From Pseudomonadota bacterium (lineage in GTDB: Bacteria; Pseudomonadota; Gammaproteobacteria; Burkholderiales; Burkholderiaceae): a DNA stretch of 42,606 nt. Shown here piece after piece: positions 1 through 8,150 of the stretch. Every line of letters begins with the position of its first letter. The stretch's first letter is position 1. The notes beneath the pieces were generated by a model. That model was not told where the DNA came from. It saw only the letters and a list, made by a program, of their open reading frames with translations, and did not search any database. The stretch is from positions 1 to 42,606 of the forward strand of contig JAEZQX010000188.1 of the NCBI GenBank assembly GCA_023441105.1, in the 5' to 3' direction. The position numbers and the translations under genes were made by a program.

Positions 1-1
1 G

Positions 2-385
2 GGCCGCCCCGAGGGTCTGGACACCGGCTTCTACGTGAAGCCGACGATCTTCGCCGGCGTCGAGTCCCACATGACCATCGCCCGGGAGGAGATCTTCGGG
101 CCGGTGCTTGCGATCATGGGCTACGACGACGAGGAAGACGCGATCAGGATCGCCAACGACACGCCATACGGCCTGGCGGCCTATGTGCAATCCGGCAGTG
201 TCGCGCGGGCAAGGGCCATCGCCCGCCGCCTGCGTGCCGGCAATGTCCAGATCAACTATCCGCCAGTCGATCGCGGCGCACCCTTCGGAGGCTACAAGCA
301 GTCCGGCAACGGCCGGGAATGGGGCGAGTACGGCCTGATGGAATACCTGGAGATCAAGGGGGTCCAGGGCTACGGGTCGGCATAG
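2..385 (+). CDS. Aldehyde dehydrogenase, C-terminal part (truncated by window edge)
   Basis: The reading frame is open from base 2 and ends with TAG at 385, giving about 127 residues of the C-terminal end of an NAD(P)-dependent aldehyde dehydrogenase. The sequence shows the family segment REEIFGPVL (GPV loop near the active site), the [11 protein letters not shown] stretch and the end motif [13 protein letters not shown]. The catalytic Cys and Glu lie upstream, outside the window, so activity and substrate cannot be judged. The gene converges on the leftward Bug operon, leaving only 35 bases between stops. Homology to the superfamily is clear; the specific aldehyde is unknown. Confidence 0.93.
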   Translation, partial: GRPEGLDTGFYVKPTIFAGVESHMTIAREEIFGPVLAIMGYDDEEDAIRIANDTPYGLAAYVQSGSVARARAIARRLRAGNVQINYPPVDRGAPFGGYKQSGNGREWGEYGLMEYLEIKGVQGYGSA

Positions 386-420
386 CTGCGCCCAGCAGGC
401 GCTCTGACTGCTGCTTCAAT

Positions 421-1416
421 CTAGTCGATCCGGATGTTGGCCTCCCTGACGACCTTCTCGAATCTGGAGAGGTCAGTCTCAACGACCTTCGCGAAATCTT
501 CCGGTGTGGGGGTTTCGCGGTCGTCGATTCCCATCTCGACGAGTTTGCTGCGGACCGCCGGCGCCTTCAGTGCACGCGCGAAGTCGGCGTGGAGCCTTTT
601 CACTATCGGCTCCGGCGTGTCGGCGGGAGCGAAGACGCCATACCAGGTGGAAAACTCGTAGCCCGGTAGACCGGATTCTGCGACCGTTGGGATATCAGGA
701 AACTCCTGGAGTCGCTTGTTGCTTGTCACCGCGATCGGTCGCAGCTGGCCCGCGCGGACGAGGGGCGCGGCGGCCGGATAGGTATCGAAGCCCACGGTCA
801 CTCGGCCAGAAACCAGATCCGGGATTGACTGTCCGCTGCTCTTGTAGGGGACATGCAGCATCTGGATGCCGGCCATGTGTTTGAACATCTCGCCGGCAAT
901 ATGGGGAGTAGTTCCATTCCCCGCCGATGGAAAGCTGCCCTTGTCAGGATTCGCCCTGAGGTAATCGATAAGTTCCCGGATGGTCTTAACAGGCAATGAC
1001 GGGTGGACGACGATGATGTGGGGGACCGAAGCAGTCAATGTCACTGGCTTGAACGCCTTGAGCGGGTCATAGGGCAGCTTCGTCAGGTGGGGCTGAATCG
1101 TGTTCAGCGAGACGACACCCATCATCAAGTAGCTTCCATCAGGCGTCGCACGAGCCACCTGCGTGGCCGCAACTACGCCGCTGCCTCCTGGGCGATTCTC
1201 CACGACCATCGCGTGGCCCGTGTCTTCCGAGATCTTGGCGGCGAGCAAGCGGGCAACGATATCAGTGCCGCCGCCCGGAGCGAAGCCAACCACAAGGCGC
1301 GAAGCACGGTCGCTACCCTGCGCGTGCGTGTGGCTTGGCTGTAGCATGCCCGCAAGCGTCACTGCCAGCAGCAGTTGGAGGGCGATCTTGGCCCGATGGA
1401 AGCAACTCTTTGTCAT
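421..1416 (-). CDS. Bug family (TctC-like) tripartite tricarboxylate transporter solute-binding protein
   Basis: 331 residues with an N-terminal signal peptide (basic start, hydrophobic core, cleavage probably near THAQ-GS). It has the usual Bug landmarks: VVGFAPGGGTDIVAR near the mature N-terminus, VVENRPGGSGVVAA, the LPYDPLKAFKPVT segment and the PDIPTVAESGLPGYE stretch. Bug proteins are periplasmic binding proteins for carboxylates, sometimes amides or aromatic acids. No TctA/TctB membrane partner lies in the window, as is common in Alcaligenaceae. The ATG has GAGG seven bases upstream and starts 4 bases after the stop of the preceding gene, so it is the last cistron of the 574-aa / 252-aa / Bug operon. 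Ligand unknown. Confidence 0.95.
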   Translation of the reverse strand: MTKSCFHRAKIALQLLLAVTLAGMLQPSHTHAQGSDRASRLVVGFAPGGGTDIVARLLAAKISEDTGHAMVVENRPGGSGVVAATQVARATPDGSYLMMGVVSLNTIQPHLTKLPYDPLKAFKPVTLTASVPHIIVVHPSLPVKTIRELIDYLRANPDKGSFPSAGNGTTPHIAGEMFKHMAGIQMLHVPYKSSGQSIPDLVSGRVTVGFDTYPAAAPLVRAGQLRPIAVTSNKRLQEFPDIPTVAESGLPGYEFSTWYGVFAPADTPEPIVKRLHADFARALKAPAVRSKLVEMGIDDRETPTPEDFAKVVETDLSRFEKVVREANIRID

Positions 1417-1420
1417 GACA

Positions 1421-2179
1421 CTACCTCGATTGGGCGGGGGAAGTTGCAGCGGAGTTTGGCGGCGAGGTAACTGACTTCAGCATGTTTGGGTCGAAGTCAT
1501 CGTCAGATGGTTGCCTACCGACTATCGTTCCGTCATCCAGCAGGATTACCGGGCCGGCATGCCGCCGAGAGAGCACCGAGTCCGTGGCGAGGGCATTGTT
1601 CGACAGCGAATGCAGATCGCGCCACAGAGCCTCAGTGATCGGATAGCCGTGTTTCAACGCCTGCATCAGCAGTGGGTCCCATTGCTCAGCGTGACGTGGA
1701 GGCGAGCCATTGCACACCGTCACGGTCATTCCTCGCTCTCCCCCGTCGGCCGCGACATCAGCAAGGGCGCCGTGGCGCCGCGCCAGATGCGACAGGATCC
1801 GTAGTTCGCCGGCTTCGAGGACGTCGCGCACGTGCAGAGTCGCGGAGCCTTGTCGACGGGCCGTGTCCACCGCGAGGTCGATCAGAGTAGGAGCAAGAAT
1901 CCAAGCATGGACATCACCTGCCTCGACATCCAGCGTGCATGGATCAACGTCGACGAGCCGTAATCTCGCGAAGCCATCCATTCTCAAGTCGCCGTAGGAA
2001 CGGAGCAGGCTGGCGAAGCCGCCATAGCCTGCCGACTGGGAGGTGAGGATGCATTCCGTCACTGCGTGGACCATGCCGGATGGCAAACCACAGGTAAGCA
2101 GGATCCGCCCAACGTACATCCGCGCTTCGCGCACGGACATGGCGATTGAACGATCGCCGGCTCTATCGGCTGAAGTCAC
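1421..2179 (-). CDS. Conserved hypothetical protein, second gene of the Bug operon (possibly DUF3726-like)
   Basis: 252 residues, no signal peptide or membrane segment. I start it at the GTG at 2179, which overlaps the upstream stop codon as GTGA and has AAGGAG eight bases upstream; a longer in-frame start at 2212 would lie inside the upstream gene. The N-terminal part (SVREARMYVGRILLTCGLP, then a Gly-rich GYGGF stretch) and the C-terminal SRRHAGP...DD stretch weakly recall DUF3726 proteins. The N-terminal helices also faintly recall malate/lactate dehydrogenase type 2 proteins, but no cofactor motif is visible. Function unknown. Translational coupling to its neighbours suggests it works with the 574-residue protein. 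Confidence 0.7.
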   Translation of the reverse strand: MTSADRAGDRSIAMSVREARMYVGRILLTCGLPSGMVHAVTECILTSQSAGYGGFASLLRSYGDLRMDGFARLRLVDVDPCTLDVEAGDVHAWILAPTLIDLAVDTARRQGSATLHVRDVLEAGELRILSHLARRHGALADVAADGGERGMTVTVCNGSPPRHAEQWDPLLMQALKHGYPITEALWRDLHSLSNNALATDSVLSRRHAGPVILLDDGTIVGRQPSDDDFDPNMLKSVTSPPNSAATSPAQSR

Positions 2180-3900
2180 AGCACAGGCTCCTTGGGATAG
2201 AACCAGTCGCACCCCACACCTGCCGCGATATCCTCGACTGTCGGGGCTCCCTGATAGATTACGCCGCGCAGACTGCGCTGCAGGTAGTCTCTGGTCTTGT
2301 CCAGGCCATGGATCGCAATGTTGATCAGCCGTGTAATGTCGCCAGGCACCAATTCTTCGCCCATCATGTTCATGTGAGGCGAGTGATACTCCGTCCCGCT
2401 GAGCGTCTGGATTCTGCTGACGATGAAACGATCAGCGGGGTGTGCTAGCAGGTAGCGTGCGACGCTCATCGACGGCTGCTGCGACGCGAGCTGCCGGTCC
2501 AGATCGCGCACCAGGCGAGGCAAGTCCAGGCCGAGGTTGAACACTTCACCTGCTTCGGTTCGGTCCCCCCGCCGGGGCTCTTCGGCAGTTTCGGACTTGT
2601 ACCAGACGTAGCGGTTCGATCCCGGCGAGTCCAGGTCCATCTCGAACGCCCACGAATATTCGGCGCGCAGGATGGATCTTAGCCTTCCAACCGACATGTC
2701 CGGCTCGGTGCAGTACTCCTCATCGACCCGCAGTGTCTCGGCAAGCCTGTCGCACAGATCCGGCACCAGCTCAGTCATCAGCGCGAGGAGGGTTTCGAAG
2801 GCCTCCGGATGGACGTGCCGCTCGAGCCGGTCGGCTACTGCCGCCAGTGAGAAGGTCATTCCGCCTGCGTCCGGTGAGCTCGATTCCTGACCGTGCTCGA
2901 TCAGGTTACCGGTATCGTAGAGGCGCCGAATGAAGGAGTGAACCTTGTCAAGTGAGCTCGCGACCTCCGCGCTGTCGGCGAAGCGTTCGTACTCCATCCG
3001 GTCCTCGCGACGGAAGACGGCCGCCTTCTCCACCAGCACAGCCAGACGGGCCAATACTGGATGCTTCGCGCCTACCTGTATCGACTTTGCGGCTACTACA
3101 GCCTGCTCGCGTGCCTGCAACCATGCGTTCAGCAGTTGAGGGTGGTTGTTCACGAAAAGATTGAGGCCTAGAGCAGACCCGTTGCCTACTCCAAGAAAGC
3201 GCTGGATCTCCGGCGCCAGCCTTGCCGCGGCGGGGTTTCGACTGCGCGCCAGGTGCTCCACCAGGTCTATCGAGAACACTCTCATCATGTACGCGCAGAG
3301 CATCTGGGCGTCGAGCGGGCGGCGCAACGGGTGCGTGTCCTCAAGCGAACGGAAACTGCGAGTGCCGAAGGTCCCGTTGCCATCCAGGCCCGTGTTTCGC
3401 ATCAGGTAGCAAGCCTCCGCCACGGTAGCAATGTCGGGCTGTCGGCCCGCCGCCAAGGCCTCGACCGTATGATCGAAGACCCGACCGCTGCGGTTGGAGC
3501 GGGCCCAGATCAAGGTGCCCGGGGTGGCACGTCCGGCGTATAGCTTCAGAATCTCTTCACCGGTGATCCGGATGTCATCAGGTGATACTGGTCCTTCGAT
3601 CAATGCAGCCTTCATGTCCCAGGCACGGCCGATGATGCGCCCCATGCGTCCTTCCTGGCGGGGTTCGAAGGAGTGGACGGTGAAGTCGAAGGGCATGGTC
3701 GGTGTGTCGATCCGGTAGAGCGCGGTGCCTCGCGCCCGCTCATCGATCGACCAGTGAATCCGCCGGATTCGCCAGCGCTCGCGCAGAGCCTTGGCCATCA
3801 ACAACCGCGTGGCGCTCAGCCGACTGGTCTGAAGCATGCTGAGGCGCTCAGGTTTCATGAGGAACGCTGCGCTGCGTAATGTGGGTGCTGCCTCAGGCAT
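2176..3900 (-). CDS. Large conserved hypothetical protein (about 574 aa), first gene of the Bug operon
   Basis: I do not recognise this protein. From the ATG at 3900 it has 574 residues, looks soluble and mainly alpha-helical, and has no signal peptide, membrane segment or cofactor motif that I can name. Visible landmarks are GEEILKLYAGRATPGTLIWARS, a NTGLDGNGTFGT stretch and a Cys/Met-containing segment NMMGEELVPGDI near the end. The frame remains open upstream to 4029, so the start is uncertain. The ATG at 3900 has a poor Shine-Dalgarno but sits at the end of a short upstream frame with a strong one (3893-3925), which may couple its translation. It overlaps the next gene by GTGA and is divergent from the IclR gene, its likely regulator. 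Codon use seems less extreme in G+C than in the housekeeping genes (impression only). Confidence 0.75.
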   Translation of the reverse strand: MPEAAPTLRSAAFLMKPERLSMLQTSRLSATRLLMAKALRERWRIRRIHWSIDERARGTALYRIDTPTMPFDFTVHSFEPRQEGRMGRIIGRAWDMKAALIEGPVSPDDIRITGEEILKLYAGRATPGTLIWARSNRSGRVFDHTVEALAAGRQPDIATVAEACYLMRNTGLDGNGTFGTRSFRSLEDTHPLRRPLDAQMLCAYMMRVFSIDLVEHLARSRNPAAARLAPEIQRFLGVGNGSALGLNLFVNNHPQLLNAWLQAREQAVVAAKSIQVGAKHPVLARLAVLVEKAAVFRREDRMEYERFADSAEVASSLDKVHSFIRRLYDTGNLIEHGQESSSPDAGGMTFSLAAVADRLERHVHPEAFETLLALMTELVPDLCDRLAETLRVDEEYCTEPDMSVGRLRSILRAEYSWAFEMDLDSPGSNRYVWYKSETAEEPRRGDRTEAGEVFNLGLDLPRLVRDLDRQLASQQPSMSVARYLLAHPADRFIVSRIQTLSGTEYHSPHMNMMGEELVPGDITRLINIAIHGLDKTRDYLQRSLRGVIYQGAPTVEDIAAGVGCDWFYPKEPVL

Positions 3901-3925
3901 GACGAACTTCAAGGGGTGATTGCAT
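3893..3925 (-). other. Possible 10-codon upstream ORF (leader peptide) before the 574-aa protein
   Basis: On the minus strand GAGGAG (3939-3934) stands eight bases before an ATG at 3925 that opens the 10-residue frame MQSPLEVRHA ending in TGA at 3895-3893. This frame overlaps the start codon of the large hypothetical gene (3900-3898) in a different phase. It is the best ribosome-binding site in the region, while the main start has almost none. A coupled leader ORF is inferred; the alternative is an undetected earlier start of the main frame. Confidence 0.35.
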
Positions 3926-4013
3926 GGCGAAAGCTCCTCAATCGCTGAGCTATGAGTCGGGGGGTGTAAGAACCTCCCGGTCGGGCTGGCTAGGTATCGG
4001 GAGACAGTCCGTC

Positions 4014-4040
4014 TTCTAGTAGAATACAAGAGATACGTAT
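4014..4040. promoter_or_regulatory. Divergent promoter region with two small palindromes (candidate IclR operator)
   Basis: Between the IclR gene and the divergent hypothetical operon lie an 11-bp palindrome TTCTAGTAGAA (4014-4024) and the 8-bp palindrome ATACGTAT (4033-4040), nine bases apart, in an AT-richer patch. IclR regulators often control the divergent operon through such sites. Assignment to this IclR is inferred from position alone. Confidence 0.3.
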
Positions 4041-4106
4041 GGAATCAGTCTAGCATTGGCTGTTGGCTCATGCAATCCTGCGTTTGGATGCCAAGGAGGC
4101 TTGATA

Positions 4107-4907
4107 GTGGTGAACGCTGAGCACCCGAAAGGCGTACGCCCGCTCGGCTCCGTACTGAAGACGTTGGCACTGCTTGACGAACTGGGCAGGTCCCGCGAGC
4201 CGCGGCGACTGGTGGAATTGAGCCGCTCGCTCACCGAGAGCAGGTCGACGACCTACCAGAAGCTGGTGACGCTGATGCATGCCGGCTGGGTCGAGGTGGA
4301 CGCTAGCGGGCGGTACCGACTGAGCCTGCATGCTGCGCGGGTAGGCTCGATCGCGCTCGAGCAGGCGAGTCTCGATGCCCGGTCCACTGCGGTCTTGCGT
4401 GATCTTGCCGATGAGGCGGCGGAGACAGCCTCGCTTGCAATCCTCAGCCGGAATCGTGCTGAACTGATTCAAAGAGTCGAGGCCGATGGGGTTGCGGTTC
4501 AGGCACGAGTTAGCGTCGGTGCACGGATGTCACTCGACAGCAGCTCGTCCGGGCGGGTATTGACTGCGTTCGCAGCGCCGGAGGCGCGTGAGGCGCTGAA
4601 TCGCAGCGGCGCAGCGCTTGCGCCTCCAGTCATGCTGAGGCGCGTCTTGCGCGCCGGCTACGCAGTCTCTGCCGGGACGGATTTCCCTGGCGTTCGGTCG
4701 GTCGCTGCGCCAATATTTGATGCGAGCGGCGCGTGCGTGTTCGCGCTCTCCGTTGCGGCGCCAGTCGAGCGGTTCAATGAGGAGCGGCTCGCAAGCCTGC
4801 TGCTTCATGCAGCCGAGAGGTTGAACCGGCTCATCGGAGGAGAGGCCGCGGTCGCTCTGCAGGCGTCACGATCAGGTCAGGGAGCCTCCCCGGGAAGATC
4901 GATGTGA
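4107..4907 (+). CDS. IclR family transcriptional regulator
   Basis: 266 residues from a GTG at 4107, with AAGGAGG (4093-4099) seven bases upstream; an in-frame ATG at 4056 has no such site. The N-terminal winged helix-turn-helix contains SVLKTLALLDELGRS and the recognition region TESRSTTYQKLVTLMHAGWVE. The C-terminal effector domain begins around the RLSLHAARVGSIAL stretch and includes the usual VSVGARMSLDSSSSGRVLTAF and GYAVSAG...GVRSVAAPIFDASG segments. IclR proteins bind small carboxylates or aromatic acids and usually control the adjacent catabolic operon, here most likely the divergent 574-aa/252-aa/Bug operon. Effector unknown. Confidence 0.95.
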   Translation: MVNAEHPKGVRPLGSVLKTLALLDELGRSREPRRLVELSRSLTESRSTTYQKLVTLMHAGWVEVDASGRYRLSLHAARVGSIALEQASLDARSTAVLRDLADEAAETASLAILSRNRAELIQRVEADGVAVQARVSVGARMSLDSSSSGRVLTAFAAPEAREALNRSGAALAPPVMLRRVLRAGYAVSAGTDFPGVRSVAAPIFDASGACVFALSVAAPVERFNEERLASLLLHAAERLNRLIGGEAAVALQASRSGQGASPGRSM

Positions 4908-4990
4908 CGCTCGAAGCGGAGGCAAGGGGAGTGAGCTCTTGCTGGCCTGGAAGCGCCAGGAGCAATGCCGCTGCGCAATCTGATCCATTG

Positions 4991-5016
4991 AACAATCATT
5001 CCAATTATTTGACTTG
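4991..5016 (-). promoter_or_regulatory. Operator site A of the shared LysR-type 26-bp motif (crotonase operon)
   Basis: Read on the minus strand this 26-bp site begins CAAGTCAAATAAT and ends GAATGATTGTT. It matches site C at 23 of 26 positions and resembles site B. It contains a T-N11-A core (TCA...GGA). On the target strand its inner end reads TTGACT (5009-5014), followed after exactly 22 nt by TAGCAT (5037-5042). Binding by the LysR encoded at 10541-11434 is inferred. Confidence 0.75.
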
Positions 5017-5036
5017 CGCAACGTCTCCCGCGTTCC

Positions 5037-5042
5037 TAGCAT
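5037..5042 (+). promoter_or_regulatory. Candidate -10 box TAGCAT for the crotonase operon
   Basis: TAGCAT lies 22 nt after the TTGACT edge of operator A. The same spacing and a similar hexamer recur downstream of operators B and C, which is the main reason to believe it. Transcription would start about 5048-5050, only 2-4 bases before the ATG at 5052, so the message would be effectively leaderless; no Shine-Dalgarno precedes that ATG. Confidence 0.45.
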
Positions 5043-5051
5043 CCTCTACCC

Positions 5052-5831
5052 ATGAACACCCCTCTGCATATCCAGGTCGGCGACGGGATCGGGGAGATCC
5101 TGCTGAACCGGCCGCCAGTCAATGGGCTCACGCCGGAGTTGCTCGACGCGTTGCTGTCGGCGCTGCGCGAGATGGGCGACAACCCGCAGGTGCGGGCGAT
5201 CGTCCTGGGCAGCGCCGTGCCTGGGCGTTTCTGCGGCGGGCTCGACCTGCCGCAGTTCCGCCGGTATTCGCAAGCCGAAGTGCATGCGGTGGTGGAGAGG
5301 CTCTACGTCCGGCTGCACGAGCTGCAGTCGAGCCTGCCCAAGCCGACGATTGCCGCGGTCAGTGGTTCGGTGCGCGGCGGCGGCATGTCGGTGGCCATCA
5401 CCTGCGACATGCTGGTCGCGGCGGATGACGCGACCTTCGGCTATCCGGAGCTCGAGATCGGTCTGGTGCCGGCCATTCATTACACCCACCTGCCGCGCAT
5501 CGTGGGTCGCTACCGCGCCTTCGACCTGCTCTTCACCGGCCGCGTCTTCGACGCCCGCGAGGCATTGGAGCTGGGGCTGGTGAGTCGGCTCGCGCCGCCG
5601 GCGCAGGTGCTGGAAGAGGCGCGCAAGCTCGCCGCCGTGCTGGCGGCCAAGTCGCCGCAGCTGGTGCGATTGGGCAAGGCCGCCTTCACCAGCATCAACG
5701 ACAACGGCTACCGGGCGGGTGCGCGCAGCGCGGTGGACCTGATCAGCAGCGTGTTCGGCACCGACGATTCCCGCGAAGGGCTGGCGGCATTCGCGGAAAA
5801 GCGCCGGCCTCGCTGGTCAGCCGACAGCTGA
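5052..5831 (+). CDS. Enoyl-CoA hydratase/isomerase (crotonase) family protein
   Basis: 259 residues, normal length for a crotonase-fold enzyme acting on CoA thioesters in the cytoplasm. The two oxyanion-hole segments are visible: GRFCGGLDL (residues 58-66) and GSVRGGGMSVAITCD (105-119). The second catalytic Glu of rat hydratase (Glu164) corresponds to E133 in YPELEIG, but the first (Glu144) appears to be Ser113, and the usual GGTQRL stretch is replaced by IHYTHL. It may therefore be an isomerase, hydrolase or lyase rather than a standard hydratase. It is first in an operon with a Bug protein and a CoA-transferase, and follows operator A. No Shine-Dalgarno precedes the ATG. Confidence 0.93.
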   Translation: MNTPLHIQVGDGIGEILLNRPPVNGLTPELLDALLSALREMGDNPQVRAIVLGSAVPGRFCGGLDLPQFRRYSQAEVHAVVERLYVRLHELQSSLPKPTIAAVSGSVRGGGMSVAITCDMLVAADDATFGYPELEIGLVPAIHYTHLPRIVGRYRAFDLLFTGRVFDAREALELGLVSRLAPPAQVLEEARKLAAVLAAKSPQLVRLGKAAFTSINDNGYRAGARSAVDLISSVFGTDDSREGLAAFAEKRRPRWSADS

Positions 5832-5926
5832 CGAGCGACGAAGCGATGATCGACGAGCGCTCCCCGAACACTGACAACCGACCCTGACACCGACGAGATC
5901 CCCCGAGGGACGGAGGAGACGACATC

Positions 5927-6904
5927 TTGGCCAAGCGACGACAGTTCCTGTCCATCTCGACGGCGCTGGCAGCGTCCCTGTGCGGGCTGATGCCGAGTGC
6001 GGCTGGCGCGCAGGAGTTTCCTTCCGCGCCGGTCACCATCGTCGTCCCCTATGGGCCCGGCAGCTACACCGACAACGTGATCCGTCCGCTTGCCGCAGTA
6101 CTGCAGAAGGTGCTGGGGCAACCGATCGTGATCGACAACAGGGCCGGTGCCAACGGCATCATCGGCACGCAGCACGCGGCTCGCGCCAGGCCGGACGGCT
6201 ACACGCTGCTCGCCGGCTCGACCACGACCCTGGCCGCCAATGCCGGCCTGTTCAAGAGCCTGCCCTACGATCCTCGCAAGGACTTCGTGCCGGTGGCGGG
6301 TGTCGCCGCCACGTCCATGATGTTCATGGTGCGATCCGATTCGCCCATCAAGGACCTGAAGGGGTTCCTCGCCCACGCCGCCAGCCAGCCGAACCCGTTG
6401 CCGGTCGGCTACGGATCGTCGAGCGCGCAGGTTGCGCTGGCGCTGCTGTCGAAGCAGAGCGATGTCCAGTTCAATGGCGTGCCGTACAAGGGCACGCCTC
6501 AGGCAATCACCGACCTGATCGGTGGCCAGGTGCCCGCGGCCATCGTCGACGTGGCCAACGGCGTGCCGCAGATGCGCACCGGCAGGCTGCGCGCGCTGGC
6601 CATTTCGGGCTCCGCCCGGACTGCCTCGGCGCCCGACGTACCCACGCTGGCGGAGACCTGGCCTGGTGTCCAGCTGGTGACCTGGGTCGGTCTGGTGGCA
6701 CCGGCCGGTACGCCGCCGGCGGTCGTCGCCAAGCTCAGCAGCGCCGTCGACACCGCCATCGCCAGCGCGGACCTCAAGGAGAAGTTCACCACCATCGCCA
6801 CCGACCTGGACCCGGCGGCTCCGCAGGAGCTGGGGCGGCGCATGCAGCAGGACCATGAACTGTGGCTCGGCCTCATGAAGGCCGCCGGCATCCAGCCCGA
6901 ATGA
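5927..6904 (+). CDS. Bug family solute-binding protein, TTG start
   Basis: 325 residues. The start is TTG at 5927 with GGAGGAG eight bases upstream; no suitable ATG is nearby. A clear signal peptide (basic MAKRRQ, then a hydrophobic core, cleavage near AGA-QE) sends it to the periplasm. Typical Bug segments are VVPYGPGSYTDNVIR, VIDNRAGANGIIGTQ, LPYDPRKDFVPVAG and PDVPTLAETWPG. It lies between the crotonase and CoA-transferase genes and overlaps the latter by ATGA, so it probably captures the acid that the transferase activates. It resembles the Bug protein at 11448-12422, which carries the same operator and also uses TTG. Confidence 0.95.
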   Translation: MAKRRQFLSISTALAASLCGLMPSAAGAQEFPSAPVTIVVPYGPGSYTDNVIRPLAAVLQKVLGQPIVIDNRAGANGIIGTQHAARARPDGYTLLAGSTTTLAANAGLFKSLPYDPRKDFVPVAGVAATSMMFMVRSDSPIKDLKGFLAHAASQPNPLPVGYGSSSAQVALALLSKQSDVQFNGVPYKGTPQAITDLIGGQVPAAIVDVANGVPQMRTGRLRALAISGSARTASAPDVPTLAETWPGVQLVTWVGLVAPAGTPPAVVAKLSSAVDTAIASADLKEKFTTIATDLDPAAPQELGRRMQQDHELWLGLMKAAGIQPE

Positions 6905-8109
6905 CGACGCCTGGCGCCGGCCGCCCCCCTGGGGCATTGGACGGGTTGCGTGTGCTCGATCTCTCGCGGGTCCTCGCGGGACCGTTGGCGGCGCAGATCC
7001 TCGCCGACCTCGGCGCGGACGTCCTGAAGATCGAGCGGCCCGGCCGCGGCGACGATTCGCGCGAATGGGCGCCGCCGCACATGACGCCCGAGCCGCGGGC
7101 GCCCCTCGACGCGTCGGTCTACTTCTGGACCTGCAATCGCGGCAAGCGGTCGGTGGAGATCGACATCGCGACCTCCGCAGGCCGGGCCGCGGTGACGCGG
7201 CTGGCAGCCGAAGCCGATGTGCTGATCGAGAACTTCAAGGTCGGAACGCTGGCACGCTGCGGGCTCGATTACCGGACGCTGGCTGCGGTGAATCCGCGGC
7301 TGATCTATTGCTCGATCACCGGCTTCGGGCAGACCGGGCCCTATCGGGAGCGACCCGGCTACGACACGATCGTGCAGGCGCTGGGCGGGCTGATGAGCAT
7401 CACCGGCAACCCGGACGACGAGCCGGGTGGCGGACCGCGCAAGTGCGGAGTGGCCGTCGCCGACCAGATGACGGCGCTCTATTCCGCGGTGGCCATTCTC
7501 GCGGGGGTCAACGAGCGTCATCGCTCGGGACAGGGCCAGCACATCGACATGTCGCTGCTCGACGTCCAGGTGGCGGCGCTCTCCAACATCGGCATGAACT
7601 TCCTCGCGACCGGCCGGACTCCCCGCCGCTTCGGCAACCGCCTGTCGACGGTCTACCCGAGCGACAACTTCCGCTGCCGCGATGGCGACATCATGCTGAT
7701 CGTTGGCAACGACGAGCAGTTTCGTCGCTTCTGCCGCGCCCTCGGGATGACGGCGGTGGCGGAAGATCCGCGTTTCGCGCGTAATTCGGCGCGACTGGGG
7801 CATGCGGACGAGCTTGCGCCGCTGATCTCGCAAGCCCTGGCAAGTCGCACGGTGGCCGAGTGCCAGCGCCTGCTCGACGAGGCGGGCGTCCCGGCCAGCC
7901 GCATCAACGACGTCGCCCAGGCCCTGGAGGATCCGCAGGTGGTTGCGCGCGGCATGGTACGCACCGTCCGCGATGCCAGCGGGCGCGAGGTGCGGGTCCT
8001 GGGCAGTCCGATCCGCCTGTCACGCACCCCGCCTGCCGATGCGCGGGTCGCCCCGAGCCTGGGGCAAGCGAACGCGCAGATCGCGCAAGGATGGCCGGCG
8101 GCGGAATGA
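6901..8109 (+). CDS. CaiB/BaiF family (class III) CoA-transferase
   Basis: 402 residues starting at an ATG that overlaps the Bug stop codon (ATGA). Family features are visible: LDLSRVLAGPLAAQILADLGADVLKIE (about 19-45, split here by conserved Gly and Asp), DVLIENFKVGTL, SITGFGQTGPY and the VAVADQMTALY segment, whose Asp (about D188) corresponds to the catalytic Asp that forms the mixed anhydride in formyl-CoA transferase. Class III enzymes move CoA between carboxylic acids. Here the enzyme would activate the acid brought in by the preceding binding protein for the crotonase, hydratase and lyase encoded nearby. Substrates unknown. Confidence 0.95.
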   Translation: MTTPGAGRPPGALDGLRVLDLSRVLAGPLAAQILADLGADVLKIERPGRGDDSREWAPPHMTPEPRAPLDASVYFWTCNRGKRSVEIDIATSAGRAAVTRLAAEADVLIENFKVGTLARCGLDYRTLAAVNPRLIYCSITGFGQTGPYRERPGYDTIVQALGGLMSITGNPDDEPGGGPRKCGVAVADQMTALYSAVAILAGVNERHRSGQGQHIDMSLLDVQVAALSNIGMNFLATGRTPRRFGNRLSTVYPSDNFRCRDGDIMLIVGNDEQFRRFCRALGMTAVAEDPRFARNSARLGHADELAPLISQALASRTVAECQRLLDEAGVPASRINDVAQALEDPQVVARGMVRTVRDASGREVRVLGSPIRLSRTPPADARVAPSLGQANAQIAQGWPAAE

Positions 8110-8150
8110 CCGCCCGTCTGCGACGGCCACGCGCCTCTGCACCCCCGGCG

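Noticed and set aside
5009..5042. TTGACT/TAGCAT read as an ordinary sigma-70 promoter
   Set aside because: The spacer is 22 bases at all three sites, too long for a -35/-10 pair; an activator-dependent promoter fits better.
5708..6937. Long open frame on the minus strand opposite the Bug gene
   Set aside because: Arg/Gly/His-rich translation typical of an antisense shadow in high-G+C DNA; the plus strand carries a clear Bug protein.
6499..7833. Long minus-strand frame opposite the CoA-transferase gene
   Set aside because: No recognisable motif; it spans the overlap of two well-supported plus-strand genes.
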